The notes under the pieces were generated by a model, which had not been told where the DNA came from, ran no database searches, and worked only from the letters and a program-made list of their open reading frames with translations. 64,000 nucleotides of DNA from Panonychus citri (taxonomy: Eukaryota > Arthropoda > Arachnida > Trombidiformes > Tetranychidae). The translations under genes were made by a program, and so were the position numbers. The stretch covers positions 32,036 through 96,035 of the forward strand of contig NW_026515425.1 of assembly GCF_014898815.1 (NCBI RefSeq). The letters are read 5' to 3'. Below, piece after piece: positions 21,453 to 33,009 of this stretch (positions are counted from its first letter, which is position 1; the number at the start of each line of letters is the position of its first letter).

Positions 21453-23308
21453 TATTTGCATCAACAGGCTGTGATTGTTGTTAATTATCCTGAATCTTGA
21501 TACAATTTCTTATTTTATAGTTTACCAGCGTATAATCTGAAATAATAAGAGAGTAAAAAAGAGATCATGCGCATAACTCATAAACTATTTCTAGTATCAT
21601 GGCCACTTTACATATCTTGTACATACTCATCAAGAGAGATCTTTCTGTCGGCATCTTTAATTCATTTTCCCAAGTCTCATTGTGACAATATAGTTCATAG
21701 GTTGAGTTTCTTTGGATCAAGAAAATGTGTCAACTTCTCAGTTAATTAACCGTCGCCATAGTATGGTGAAAGTATGTTAATGAACCATTGCCTATCGTAA
21801 TTTAATTGTTGAAGGAAATAGTATAATAAATATTAGAATAAATATATAAACATAAAATAAATTAAATTAAATTTTTTGATTTAATGTCTCTTCTTTCATT
21901 TTTTATCATTCCATTCTCTTGTCCTACAAGAACATTGCTACGCAAACTGCTGGGAACTACTACAACTTATTATCTTCAATCAGAATCAATTTCCAATATT
22001 AAGCCATCAAAGTGCTGCAACTATTGTTTTCAACCTTTTTTCTGTTGCAATTTCTTATGCATATTTTAACTAATTACTGTATCAGTACTGTATAAGACCT
22101 ATTAGAGATTGGCGAAACTATTAACATTTTTTCTCTCTTTTTACTCGATTATTAACTCAACTTCAATTCTCAATCGAAATTTCAACTGATTGTTCATTTT
22201 CCATTTTCCATTGTCCATATTTGTTTATATTCCATCGACTAAAATAATCTCTCCCTCTCTCTCCTTCTCTCTCAATTACCTCATCATCTATTCTTGGGTA
22301 TTGATAATATGGATCCTGTTGAGAATTCATTTAATTGCAATCAATTTGTTTCCATAATTTGTCCACTGTCCACTAAAATTGTCCACTTTTTGTACGGGTT
22401 ATTCGTAGAGCGGGTGATTTGAAAGGGGTGAAAATTAATCAATAATTTTGATCAAAAAAATATTTTACTTGAACTAATCCCCTAAACAATCAGAAATTGT
22501 CATAAAAATGATAATTTTAATCTTTTTAAATTATTTTTATGAGATTTAATTAAGAAAAAAATATTCGCTCTAATTAATTCAATGGGGGGTTAGTTCCAAT
22601 TAGAAAGATGGAGCTACGATCGGTGGACAGTTTTGGGTACGGACAATTTCAGTTACTTGACTGTATTTGTTTATCAATCTGTAATTAAAAATTAACAAAA
22701 CATTAGAGTTTTTTTCATCAATGTATCAATCGTTTTATTCATCTAGTTGTCTGTTAAATACTAATTACGATTAGTGAGAGAGTGAGAGAAAGATGATGAT
22801 AATCATGATTAGTTTCTAACGTTTCTTTCTTATTGCTTTTTCCATTTCTCTTCTCTTACTTTTTTTAGCTTTCCCTTTCCTCTTAAATACTAATCAACAT
22901 CTTTCCACCGTCACCATCACTCATCCCACCACCACCACCGTCACTACCAACACCATCACTCTAACAACAACATTACCGCTACAACTACTGTTAACTACTA
23001 CAACTTATCATCTTCAATCAGTATCAATCGTCAATTCTCAGGTTAATAATAGAGATGGAACATGTGCTGATGTTGAAAGATGATGATAAACAGAGTGTAC
23101 TTTTGATCAAATTCTCGGGAGTTTAGTGTCGTGGTCGTGGTTTATTTACCGATGTCACAAGTCTGCTCCTTGTCCATTTACTCTTCTATAAAGTGATAAA
23201 TACCCAAACTGGGTCACCTAACGTTATGAAAGGTAAACAATAATATGTGATTTGGACAGAGAGCCATAGATACACTATAGCTAGACTATATTTTCAAAGC
23301 AGTAGTGT

Positions 23309-23339
23309 GAATATATATATATATATAATATATATATTT
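23309..23339. repeat. AT microsatellite
   Basis: Alternating ATATATAT tract of about 30 bp in otherwise unremarkable AT-rich sequence. Confidence 0.85.
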
Positions 23340-23446
23340 AATATTCGTTGATAATTAATAGTTAAAAAATGTATGTACAACTGTACAAGACCTTGTCTGC
23401 ATTTATGCACCTCCTTAAAATATTATGAAAAAGAATTAAATTTTAG

Positions 23447-23707
23447 ATGACCAATTCTCTCCGAACGGACCATTATAGAGAAGTTTTAAATAGACAAAAC
23501 ATTGATATGCGTTGTCAGAATAGGATTGTGCATTATTGCAAATTGCACGAAAGTTGGTTTCGCGTTACACGTAAGCCTTCACTTACTTTTTATGCTCTTA
23601 AAGATTACTATCAACATTTTTCTCTTCCTAGTCGATTATTAATTCATCTTATTGCAATAAAGCCGTTTCCATATTTTTATACATTTCCTGTGTTTATCAA
23701 TCTGTAA
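23447..23707 (+). other. Unrecognised ORF between repeat blocks
   Basis: An 86-codon frame starts MTNSLRTDHYREVLNRQNID and ends inside the dispersed repeat (the last residues come from TTTATCAATCTGTAATTAA). The N-terminal 60 residues have normal protein composition, but I do not recognise them. It may be a decayed gene fragment carried by the repeat. Confidence 0.2.
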
Positions 23708-24144
23708 TTAAAAATTAACAAATATTAGAGTTTTTCATCAATGTAGTTGTCTTCTAAATATTACAATTTGTATGAGAGAGAAAGATGATGATCGAGATTA
23801 TGAGTTTCCTACTATATACATTCATGTATGGTATAAAGGAATTGTATGAGCCATAAGATATTAGCACTTTCACTTATAGCCTTTCATTTATGATTTCAGG
23901 TCATGAATATTTCTGTTCTCCATATTTATTTATATCCCATCGACTAAAGTAATCTCTCTCTCTCTCTCTTTCCTTTTCTCTCTATACCTCATTATCTATT
24001 CTAGGGTATTGATAATATGGATCTTGTTGAGAATTCATTTAAGTGCAATCAAGTTGTTTCTATGATTTGATTCATTTCATTTTTTATGATGCAAATAATT
24101 GAGGTGATGAAGGTAATTATGATGATGATTCCGTTGCTGATGAT

Positions 24145-24517
24145 GTGTTTCTATTTGATTCTCTTTTTTGTGATATAGATAATTTACTCTATAAGCAGAC
24201 TTTATTGGTACTCAATCGGAAGTTGGATGAAGTTAGTGAATTGCTAAAAAATTTTAAGGATGATATCAGATGTAAACGAAAGAACCGTGAAAGAAGAGTT
24301 TTTAGCTCTACAAATGATGTTCAATGAACCAAAATTACAACAAAATGCAATCCTTCAGCGACACAATTTGCTGAACTTTGGGCAATTAAAGTGTCTAAAA
24401 CCCAGGATGGATCGACGAAAAATGACTATTTTTGGTGCTCCAATAATTTTTATTGCTTATTCTGACTATTATGGTTATGAAGACTTGTATTTATTACCAA
24501 ATACTAGATTTTTTTGA
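24145..24517 (+). other. Two overlapping ORFs, possible frame-broken gene remnant
   Basis: The first frame (FCDIDNLLYKQTLLVLNRKL, ending FSSTNDVQ at 24327) and the second (from 24260; FLALQMMFNEPKLQQNAILQ, ending LLPNTRFF at 24517) overlap with a frame change. Both look protein-like, with a helical charged segment in the first. The piece follows a dispersed-repeat end. No family recognised. Confidence 0.25.
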
Positions 24518-25509
24518 ACTTGAGCAATGCACCATTCGTTGAAGCTACAATGGTGGTATGATGTTTTTGTGATAAAACTTAGAACAATTTTATAACTGTA
24601 GAGAGGGAAAGCAAAATTAAGTTAATCCGTTCTAATGTAACAATTATCCATCTTGTGCAATACCTATTGGCTACCATTACCTTCTCAATTACACTAAAAC
24701 CAGAATATTTCTTTTTCGCCTTATTTGCTAATGTTTATCAATGACTAGAATAAAATGAAGGAACAAAGAGTCATCATTTTTACGAAAAGGTTCGTAACAA
24801 ATCAAAATTGCCCTAAAACAAATTATTCGATAATTTTTTCTTTCTCTTTCTTACTCTCATATCAGAAACTCAGCATAACTACAAGCATAGTACTTACAAG
24901 TTATTTTCCCGAAACAATTAGTATTTATAACATTCTTATTAATAAATTTAATAAATACAAAATGAAAAACAATCATATTTACTCAACGAAAAATGCATGA
25001 CCAAGCTGAAATATTGAAAGATACCGATTGCTCTTGCGTCTTCAAATTCTTCACGATGGAGCGAACTATAAGACAATTGATCTAACACTGACTAAAATCG
25101 CTTTTTCTTCCTGATAACCCTGTCAGATGTAACAGTATAAACGCCATCATGGCCACTGTGCCATATCTTGTCCTTAATTATCAAGTTAGATTTTTCTGTC
25201 AACATCTAACATTTTTTCTTTGCTTTTTCCATTTCTCTTCTCTTACTTTTTTAGCTTTCCATTCCCTCTTAAATACTAATCAACATCTTTCCATCGTCAC
25301 CATCATTCATTACATCACAAACACCGTCACTACCAACACCATCACTCTAACAACAACATAGCCACTACAACTACTGTTAACTACTACAACTTATTATCTT
25401 CGATCAGTATCAGTATCAATCTTCAATTCTCAGGCAAATAAAGTGCTACAATTGTTGTTATTCAGCCTTTTCTTGATGCAATTTCTCATTTTAGCTTATC
25501 AGCCGTATT

Positions 25510-26640
25510 TAACTTCCGGCTTTGTATTTGTCAGTCAGACCAACATTTTCATGGTCATAGTCATCATTGACAAACCTTGAATTAACATTTCTCTCCCCCT
25601 GCTGCTCATTTTTTTGTCTCTCTATCCTTATTCTTGTTATTAAAGACACGTAAAAATAATGTTTTAAGACTATATAGATAATTGGTAATATCAATATACT
25701 CCGTTGTTCAAATTGGAACACACGGGATCTTTTATCTCGTTATCTAATGAAATTGTTTCATTTGTTACAATGTAATGATTAAGGTGATGACGTTAATTAT
25801 GATGATGATTCATTTAGTTATCTGTTGCATACAAGATACGATTAGTGATAGAGAGATGACAATGATCATGATCTAACATTTCTTTCTGTTTTTGTGCTTT
25901 CCCATTCTCTTTTCTCTTACAGGTCACTTTCTTTCAAGTGTTGATTAACAATAAGCTTTTTCATTTTTTCTTTTACTTTGCCAGGTTCCAGCTCTTTTCT
26001 CATTATTCTATTTATTAATACAATTATTTGTACAAAAACAATGAACAATAAATGGAGCTATTTCTACTTATAAAGACAATATATATAGTAAATGAATATA
26101 ATTAAATTAGTTACCAATGTAAACCATTTTTTTCAGGCAAACATTTTCTTCTGTAATATTACTGATTGAGATATTCGCTACTTCATAATCTCCACGACCA
26201 TGCTAATTTCTCGGAATTGCTAATGAGCTTTTAATGGCGGTTTAGAGATAACGAAAGAACTGTCTAAGAAGATAATGGAAAGACTAGGATGTTCAAGAAA
26301 AGTGCCAAGAAAGACCAATGAATGACACCAGAGAAAGACTTGAGGCTCATAACTTTATTTATATTGCAAAAAGAGATAAGATGGAGAATTATTGAAGATA
26401 ACTCTTTGCGAAATTCACTTCTTGACCAACAACGAAATTTCACACTTATACCAACTCGTAAAACCAATCGTAAAGAAGATAATGTGGATTGAAGCAAAAG
26501 ACAGTAGTTAAGCCTTCTTGCACAGTTATTCATCCTTGCACTGGATGATACACTAAAAGGTCCGAACGAAATACGGAACAAAGAAAAATCGATGAATTAG
26601 TGTGAGCGCGGAAGATAATTGACTTAGAGACCAAACTAGC
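25510..26640. other. Low-copy DNA between repeat blocks, no gene assigned
   Basis: Contains protein-like short plus-strand pieces at about 26290-26490 (RPMNDTRERLEAHNFIYIAK, interrupted by stops) that may be a dead gene. No family recognised. A minus-strand ORF over the same stretch (26264-26581) is probably a shadow. Confidence 0.25.
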
Positions 26641-26687
26641 TTTAGTTCGTAACTGCGTCAACAAGTATCATCAATGATAAGTTGATT

Positions 26688-27080
26688 TAAGTTGTCTTAT
26701 ATTATTGACTCAATTACAATGCAATCAAAGTTGCATACTAATACAGCCGTGAAAGTTGAATTGAAAAAGATGCGCAAATGATTTTTAAAAAAGCACAAAC
26801 TCAATTTTCACGGCTGTAAATCATTGACTAGAATGATATTATTATTAACGCGATTATCAACTTCAATTCTCGTTCCAACCATTTCAATCCTCAATTTAGT
26901 GAGTGCTGAAATTTATTGACTTAGAGGCGAAACTAGCTTTAGTTCGTAACTGCGTCAACGAGCATCATCAATGATATTCACTTTTTATGTTCTTTCCAAT
27001 TATTTGTATCATTAAAAAATTTCTCTTCTTACTCGATTATTAACTCAACATCAATTCTCAATCGAAGTTTCAATTGATTG
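26688..27080 (+). repeat. Segmental duplicate of 28768-29160
   Basis: Begins TTAAGTTGTCTTATATTATT and runs through the hairpin element and the GTAACTGCGTCAACGAGCAT block, nearly identical to the copy at 28768-29160. The two are about 2.1 kb apart in the same orientation, so the MITE insertion predates the duplication. Part of the downstream block also occurs in reverse at about 18990-19050. Confidence 0.75.
26744..26816. mobile_element. 73-bp hairpin MITE, copy 1
   Basis: CAGCCGTGAAAGTTGAATTG at the left and CTCAATTTTCACGGCTG at the right form a long stem; TA flanks both ends (26742-26743 and 26817-26818). The size and TA duplication suggest a miniature Tc1/mariner-type element, too short to code. 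Confidence 0.65.
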
Positions 27081-27239
27081 ATCATCTTCAATTTTCTATT
27101 TTCCATAATTGTTTATATTCCATTGAGTAAAATAATCTCTCTCTTTACCTCATCAGTTATTTTATGTGGGTATAAACAAGATCCTGTTAAAAATTCATTT
27201 AACTGCAATAAAGTTGTTCCATAATAATTTAACATTTAA

Positions 27240-28190
27240 CAACAGATGAAATCTGCAGAGCATTCAGGTTGAGGAAAGTTGTGCCAGACAACTCAGGGAT
27301 GGAAAATACAAAAGATTTGGTTTACAAATTATTAGATAAAAACACAGATTAAAATTTACAATTTATATTAATTGACTGGTGATTAGTTTTATTGTCCACA
27401 TGTCCAATTCTATGAACGAATGTACGACACAACTACTACAAGCAACTGCTGTAATTTCGTTACATGAAACTTGTCAGTGAAAAATATCATTACTCTACCA
27501 GAACTCTTTATCACTCTATAAATTCATATTAATCCATAAGTCTGTTTGAAAAAATTAGCAAGATTTATTTTAAGCTATTTTGTAGATACCAGCAAATTTG
27601 TACAGGATGCCTGAATATTAAAAAACTAGGATGTATAGTTCTTTGCCGTATTAACAAATAAGCATGATCTGATTTATCTAATGTGAGCTTTCTTTGTCTG
27701 CCTATATTGCGTAAGAATTTATCATGCAGATATTCAGTTCTAGAATTTGCTAGCTTAAACAGACTAAATTACTGGAACGTAAATTAAATCTTTTAGTGCA
27801 TGAATGTTAACACAGATAATACAGATGGTAATACAGATGTTTAAATTTTCATTTTGTATTGGCTGAATTTTTCGGATTATTTTGTTAATGAAAACTCTTT
27901 TGTAATAAAAAAAGATTCTTTTTCATCTTAATATTTTTTTGACGTTATCGTGTTTTGTACAATCCTTAAAAAAGAATATTAACATTTCCTTATTCTGAGT
28001 TTATAAAGGTTTCTTAGTATCAAAACTTTTACTATTTTGCAATCGATTATTGGAAACGTCACTTTCACAAACGGTGGCATGTAATATAAATGTTAAATTA
28101 TGGAGCTGGTTATAATATATCTAAGAATTTTCTGCAAAAACAAAATATGCCCTTGCAAAGCCTTGCCTTTGCCATCATTCCATAATTTGA
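27240..28190. other. AT-rich spacer, no gene seen
   Basis: Single-copy looking sequence between repeat blocks with many stops in all frames and no recognisable repeat ends. Confidence 0.4.
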
Positions 28191-28767
28191 TTCATTTCAT
28201 TTGTTATGATGTAGATAATTGAGGTGATGAGGATGCAGTAGATGATAGTGTGTTTCTATTTGTTTATCAATGAATTTTTTTACATGCGCATAATGCCAAA
28301 ACCATCCCTATGAACGATAAAAGCATTGAATAAACCTCACTAATGATTGTTTAATGAAACTTTGTATTTTCTTTATATTACTTGGCAGAAAAGTTTATTT
28401 TCATTCAGTTATTATCTTCAATCAGAATCAATTTCCAATATTAACCCATCAAAGTGCTGCAACTGTTGTTATTCAACCTTTTTTCTGATGCAATTTCTTA
28501 TTAATATTTTAACTCATTACTGTATTAATGCTGTATTAGACCGTATTAGAGAGTGGCAAAATTAGCCTTTCCTTTCTTTTTTAAATACTAGAGTTTTGCC
28601 TGTTTTTTGGTTGAGTTTTCAAATTTTCATAAAATACTAGAGAGATATAAGAGATAAAAATATTGATCATTTTGCAAGGTGCGATTTTTCATTCATTTTG
28701 ACATAATCAAGGGGCTTACGCTTCTCATCTATCAGTCCTCTGATGTTAAGGTCACCAGCAAAATTAT

Positions 28768-29160
28768 TTAAGTTGTCTTATATTATTGACTCAATTACAA
28801 TGCAATCAAAGTTGCATACTAATACAGCCGTGAAAGTTGAATTGAAAAAGATGCGCAAATGATTTTTAAAAAAGCACAAACTCAATTTTCACGGCTGTAA
28901 ATCATTGACTAGAATGATATTATTATTAACGCGATTATCAACTTCAATTCTCGTTCCAACCATTTCAATCCTCAATTTAGTGAGTGCGGAAATTTATTGA
29001 CTTAGAGGCGAAACTAGCTTTAGTTCGTAACTGCGTCAACGAGCATCATCAATGATATTCACTTTTTATGTTCTTTCTAATTATTATTATCATTAACATT
29101 TTTTTTCTCTTCTTACTCGATTATTAACTCAACTTCAATTCTCAATGGAAGTTTCAACTG
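28768..29160 (+). repeat. Segmental duplicate of 26688-27080
   Basis: Second copy of the duplicated block, including the hairpin MITE at 28825-28897 with its TA flanks. Differences from copy 1 are scattered substitutions and small gaps near the 3' side. Confidence 0.75.
28825..28897. mobile_element. 73-bp hairpin MITE, copy 2
   Basis: Same sequence and TA flanks as copy 1 at 26744-26816, inherited through the segmental duplication rather than by a separate insertion. Confidence 0.65.
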
Positions 29161-30662
29161 ATTGTTCATTTTCCATTTTCCATTGTCCATATTTGTTTAT
29201 ATTCCATCGACTAAAATAATCTCTCCCTCTCTCTCCTTCTCTCTCAATTACCTCATCATCTACTCTCGGGTATTGATAATATGGATCCTGTTGAGAATTC
29301 ATTTAATTGCAATCAAGTTGTTCCCATAATTTGATTCATTTCATTTGTTATGATACAGATAATTGATCTGATGAAGGTAATACGGATGAGGATACACAGT
29401 CGAAGATGTGTTTCTATTTGTTTATCAATATGTAATCAAAAATTCCAAAACAGAATTTTTTCATCAATGTATCACCACCGTCACTACTAACACCATCTCT
29501 CTAAGAACAGCATTACCGCTACAACTACTGTGGACAACTACAACTTATTATCTTCAATCAGTATCAATCTCCAATTCTCAGGCATCAAAGTGCTGCAACT
29601 GTTGTTATTCAACCTTTTTCCTGATGCAATTTCTCATTAATATTTTAACTCATTACTGTATAAATACTATATTAGACCGTATTATAGAGTGGTCAAATTA
29701 GCCTTTCCTTTCCTCTTAAATACTAATCAACATCTTTCCACCGTCACCATCACTCATCCCACCACCACCACCGTCACTACCAACACCATCACTCTAACAA
29801 CAACATTACCGCTACAACTACTGTTAACTACTACAACTTATCATCTTCAATCAGTATCAATCTTCAATTCTCAGGCTATTAACAGGCTGTGATTGTTGTT
29901 ATTCAACCTTTTTCCTGATGCAGTTTCTTAATTTAACTTATAGTCTATCAGCCGTTTATTTGAAATAATAATAAAAGAAAGAGAAATCGCAAAAAATTTA
30001 AAAAATTTTCTTCATCTTGTTGCCGTCATTTGGTTGCCAACAAACTAAAACACAATGTATTTATTGTAATTGTCAGTGGAATGGTTTAATTTCCAATGAA
30101 AAGCTAGCCAACACGGTTAAAAATAGAATAAGTCCTTTTTCCTTGAATAAACTTGACTAGTATATTTACCTCGAGAGTATTATGCATAACAAATATTATA
30201 ATTATTAAGTCCATAACGATGATGCTGCATTCGATTTTGTGTTCCTATTTGTTTATCAATTTTAAGTAAACTAGCAAAACATTAAGATTCTCTAAAATGT
30301 ATCAATCGTTTCATTCATTCTGCTGTCTGTCAAGCGTTTGAATTATTGTCCTCCTAAGGTCAAGTGCTGTAAAAAGTCGAAGGAATAGTTATGCCATTCA
30401 GGTGTAAATTTTGAAATTTTCATTGATAAATTAAATGCATATTTACATTTGTTGATTGAGCGAGAAAGGGCTCTTAGTCCTAAAAAGATAAAGAAAAAGA
30501 AATGGTAGAAGCGTGTCTTTTGGCGACTGTGTTAAGTTTACTCTAGGCAGGGGTTATTTTCGCTCGCTTGTTTCTTCATCTTCATTAGCATTAAAGAGAA
30601 AAGGGAAAGGGTAAGCTCAGAAACTGAGAGAAACGTCAAAAAATATCATCATCTTTTTTCTC

Positions 30663-30950
30663 TCTGCTTTAGTCCAGTGGTTAGCACCCAGAGCACGCCT
30701 CATCATTTGTCTTGCTAAATTTGAAGCTCTAAGTTCGACTCCTAACAGAGGCGAGTACCAATGCTTTGATCCTGCATTTGGGAAAGAGAAGCCTCTAGCG
30801 TGGAACTAGGCCTAAGAATAACCCTACAATCCTTCCCTCGGATCCGTTATCTATATACAGCCGATTGAATGGACTAGCTAAAATAGGTGGAATGCAACAC
30901 TATAAAAGCCGTGACTTCCCTGGTAGGAGTTTCCCCAAACTAGTTTTTTA
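30663..30950 (+). mobile_element. tRNA-derived SINE
   Basis: The 5' part is tRNA-like: an A-box-like stretch TTAGTCCAGTGGTTAGCAC (about 30669-30687) and a B-box-like AGTTCGACTCCT (30732-30743), about 60 bp apart, as in a RNA polymerase III internal promoter. A non-tRNA body follows (GCATTTGGGAAAGAGAAGCC, TAGGAGTTTCCCCAAAC). It sits inside a dispersed-repeat copy whose sequence resumes at about 30960 (GGGAAAGGCAAAGC). No intact tRNA cloverleaf can be made, so I do not call a functional tRNA. End points are approximate. Confidence 0.6.
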
Positions 30951-31099
30951 GGGAAAGGCAAAGCGAAAAAAGTAAGAGAAGAGAAATACCAGAAGCAATA
31001 AGAAAGAAACATTAGAAACTAATCATGATCGTGTTTGTTAATTGTTTTGTTAATTTCTCATTACAGATTGATGTATAGAACAATTGATACATTGATGAA

Positions 31100-31364
31100 G
31101 GTAAGATCTTAGTTAATGGTTGGAGGTGGAGCTAATGACTATTCGTCACACTTATCCCTTTGTTTGTTTAAATTAGGTTAGGTTAGGTCTTCATTAAAAG
31201 GGTCAAAATCGACATAGAAAGGTCCGGAGGGCCTGAGACAATCAAACGGGCACACAAGCAACCCAAAATTCAACTTAATTTTCCAATTTAAGCTGACGGA
31301 CACTATCGATAAGTGTGTAGAATAATCATTGGCTCCGCCTCCAACCATTAACTAGGATCTTACC
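31100..31364. mobile_element. 265-bp Mutator-like MITE carrying (TTAGG)3
   Basis: Terminal inverted repeats of about 44 bp (outer part GGTAAGATC; mismatches at a few positions) lie at 31100-31143 and 31321-31364. The flanks are a perfect 9-bp direct repeat ATTGATGAA (31091-31099 and 31365-31373). The host sequence is the dispersed repeat (ACATTGATGAAAAAAACTC at about 18585), so the empty site is known. Nine-bp duplications with long TIRs are typical of Mutator-like elements. The interior holds three exact TTAGG units and no ORF. Confidence 0.85.
31173..31187 (+). repeat. Interstitial telomere-type repeat, (TTAGG)3
   Basis: Three perfect tandem TTAGG units, the arthropod telomere motif, inside the Mutator-like MITE. 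Confidence 0.7.
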
Positions 31365-31459
31365 ATTGATGAAAAACTCCGATGTTTTGTGTATTTTTAA
31401 TTACAGATTAATAAACAAATAGAAACAATAACCTTGAAACTTTTAGTACAAAGTCGGCA

Positions 31460-32680
31460 ATGGCAAAATGTATCATAACGAGGATTGATATCATATTTGC
31501 CGAATATTTTTCATATTTGCTGATCAACCGAATTGAGGTGATTGAGAATGAAGCGAGTTTGGCTAATCTTGAACTTCTCAACATTCAGGGTAATAAGTTG
31601 ATCGAAATGTCTGATTCTCTATCCAAGTTTCCGTCCTCATTGAAATATCTTCAACTCAATAACAACACAATCTACACTGTACACAATGATTCGTTAACAG
31701 GCCAGTCTGGCCTCGAAATCCTTTGGTTAAATTGGAATAAAATCCAAAAGTTGACTAAACAAGTTTTCGCTTCGTGTTCAGGGTTACAAAAGTTGTATCT
31801 CGAAAATAACGAGATCTCATCAATTGAAGTTGGAACATTTGAATCTCTAAGCCAACTGATTTACTTGAACCTCGAGAACAATAATCTTAATCACTTGTCG
31901 GAAGGTGTTTTTCGTGGTGTCACCTCATTAGCAAAGCTCTACCTATCAGGTAATCACTTGATGGACATTGAGCCAGCAAGTTTCAGTTCGTTGTCATTGT
32001 CATTAAGATATTTGTCAATGTCTAACAATCAGCTGTACGTTATACGAAATCATTTTTTCACCAATCTTTCAAATCTTGATGAACTCTATCTGTCTAATGT
32101 TATGGTAGAGGAAATTGACCCTTTAACTTTTAGTTACTTGACCTCATTGACAATCCTTGATCTGAGTGACAATAATTTATCATCCGACAAACTGGATACA
32201 TTGGCACTTCCATCCACTTTGAAGCACTTGAACATCTCATCAAATAACGGGACATCTTTGAAAAGCTACCATTTCCTATCGACATCAAGTTTATCCATTT
32301 TTGATGCTTCTTTTTCTGGAATATCTTCTTATTTTAAAATTGTATCTTCGTCGTCTTCTTCATCGTGTTCATCTTTACACACTCTCTTCCTTCAAGGTAA
32401 TGGATTGACTTCAGTTTTCAGTGAAGATACAATTCCACCATCGTCAATATCATGTCCACAATTAAGTGAATTATATCTTGATTATAATCTAATTGAATTT
32501 CTTCCTAAGCCCGAACTTGGTATGTCCTTTCCCTCTCTAAGGGTATTATCTTTATCCTCTAATCGTCTTCGTCATATTGGCTCAGGCTCATTTCGTCATT
32601 ATCAGCACCTTGAGAAACTTAATCTATCCAATAACTCACTTTCCACTCTTGACCCTGGGTCACTTGTAAATCTAAGATAA
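31460..32680 (+). pseudogene. LRR protein fragment (chaoptin-like), lacks both ends
   Basis: The frame encodes at least 14 successive LRRs, with units such as LKYLQLNNNTIYTVHNDSL, LQKLYLENNEISSIEVGTF, LIYLNLENNNLNHLSEGVF and LTILDLSDNNLSS, and a Ser-rich insertion (about residues 290-300). True LRR sequence begins about residue 22 (LINRIEVIENEASLANLELL); the first residues come from flanking DNA. There is no signal peptide, LRRNT cap, transmembrane segment or GPI signal. The frame stops at TAA 32678-32680. LRR sense resumes in another frame from about 32692. Upstream lies the repeat region and nothing upstream supplies an N-terminus. Family members are extracellular adhesion or receptor proteins; this copy looks like a dead or partial paralogue unless unseen exons exist. 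Confidence 0.7.
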
Positions 32681-32691
32681 GGTAAGATTTA

Positions 32692-33009
32692 AGTATCTCC
32701 GGCTCATTTGAATCTCTTACCGAGTTGACCATAAGTTCAGGTAATTTATCAATAATTACCTCACACGATTTTTTCGGATTCGAAGCGATAACTAAATTAA
32801 CTTTAAGTCAAAATCTTATGAGTAGAATATCACCAGGATCATTTCGTCCGCTAATCGGTTTGATTTGCCTCGATTTAAGTTACAATGAGTTAGAAATTCT
32901 AACTGAAGAAAGATTATCTGGTTTAATTCACCTGAAATTGTTCAATGTTACCCATAGTCATCAGTTTTTCTCGAAAAGTTCTCGATTAGTGGTTAGATCA
33001 GAAAACTAA
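32692..33009 (+). pseudogene. Continuation of the LRR fragment in a shifted frame
   Basis: The sequence reads DLSISGSFESLTELTISSGN then LSIITSHDFFGFEAITKLTL and LICLDLSYNELEILTEERLS before a stop at 33007-33009. It joins the preceding LRR block across TAAGGTAAGATTT. A GTAAG donor-like sequence is present there, but no matching acceptor fits between the two parts. No C-terminal cap follows. Confidence 0.6.

Larger units (their letters stand above)
16690..31440. repeat. Nested dispersed-repeat region (one family in both orientations)
   Basis: Blocks of one repeat recur many times. Marker words include GGATCCTGTTGAGAATTC / GAATTCTCAACAGGATCC, TTGATAAACAAATAGAAACA, AGTTGTCTGTTAAATACTAA and ACTACTACAACTTATCATCT. 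Plus-reading copies of the first marker are near 22310 and 29282 (diverged near 24020), and the opposite orientation is near 16900 and 18760. Other fragments lie at 25210-25500, 27030-27240, 28190-28540, 29410-29960, 30950-31080 and 31380-31430. The longest continuous copies (about 17.84-19.03 kb, minus sense) define a unit well over 1 kb with no clear long ORF. I read it as a non-autonomous mobile element family of unknown class into which other elements have inserted. Confidence 0.65.

Noticed and set aside
30663..30745. Functional tRNA gene
   Set aside because: A and B boxes are present, but the stems do not pair into a cloverleaf and a long tail follows; fits a SINE head.
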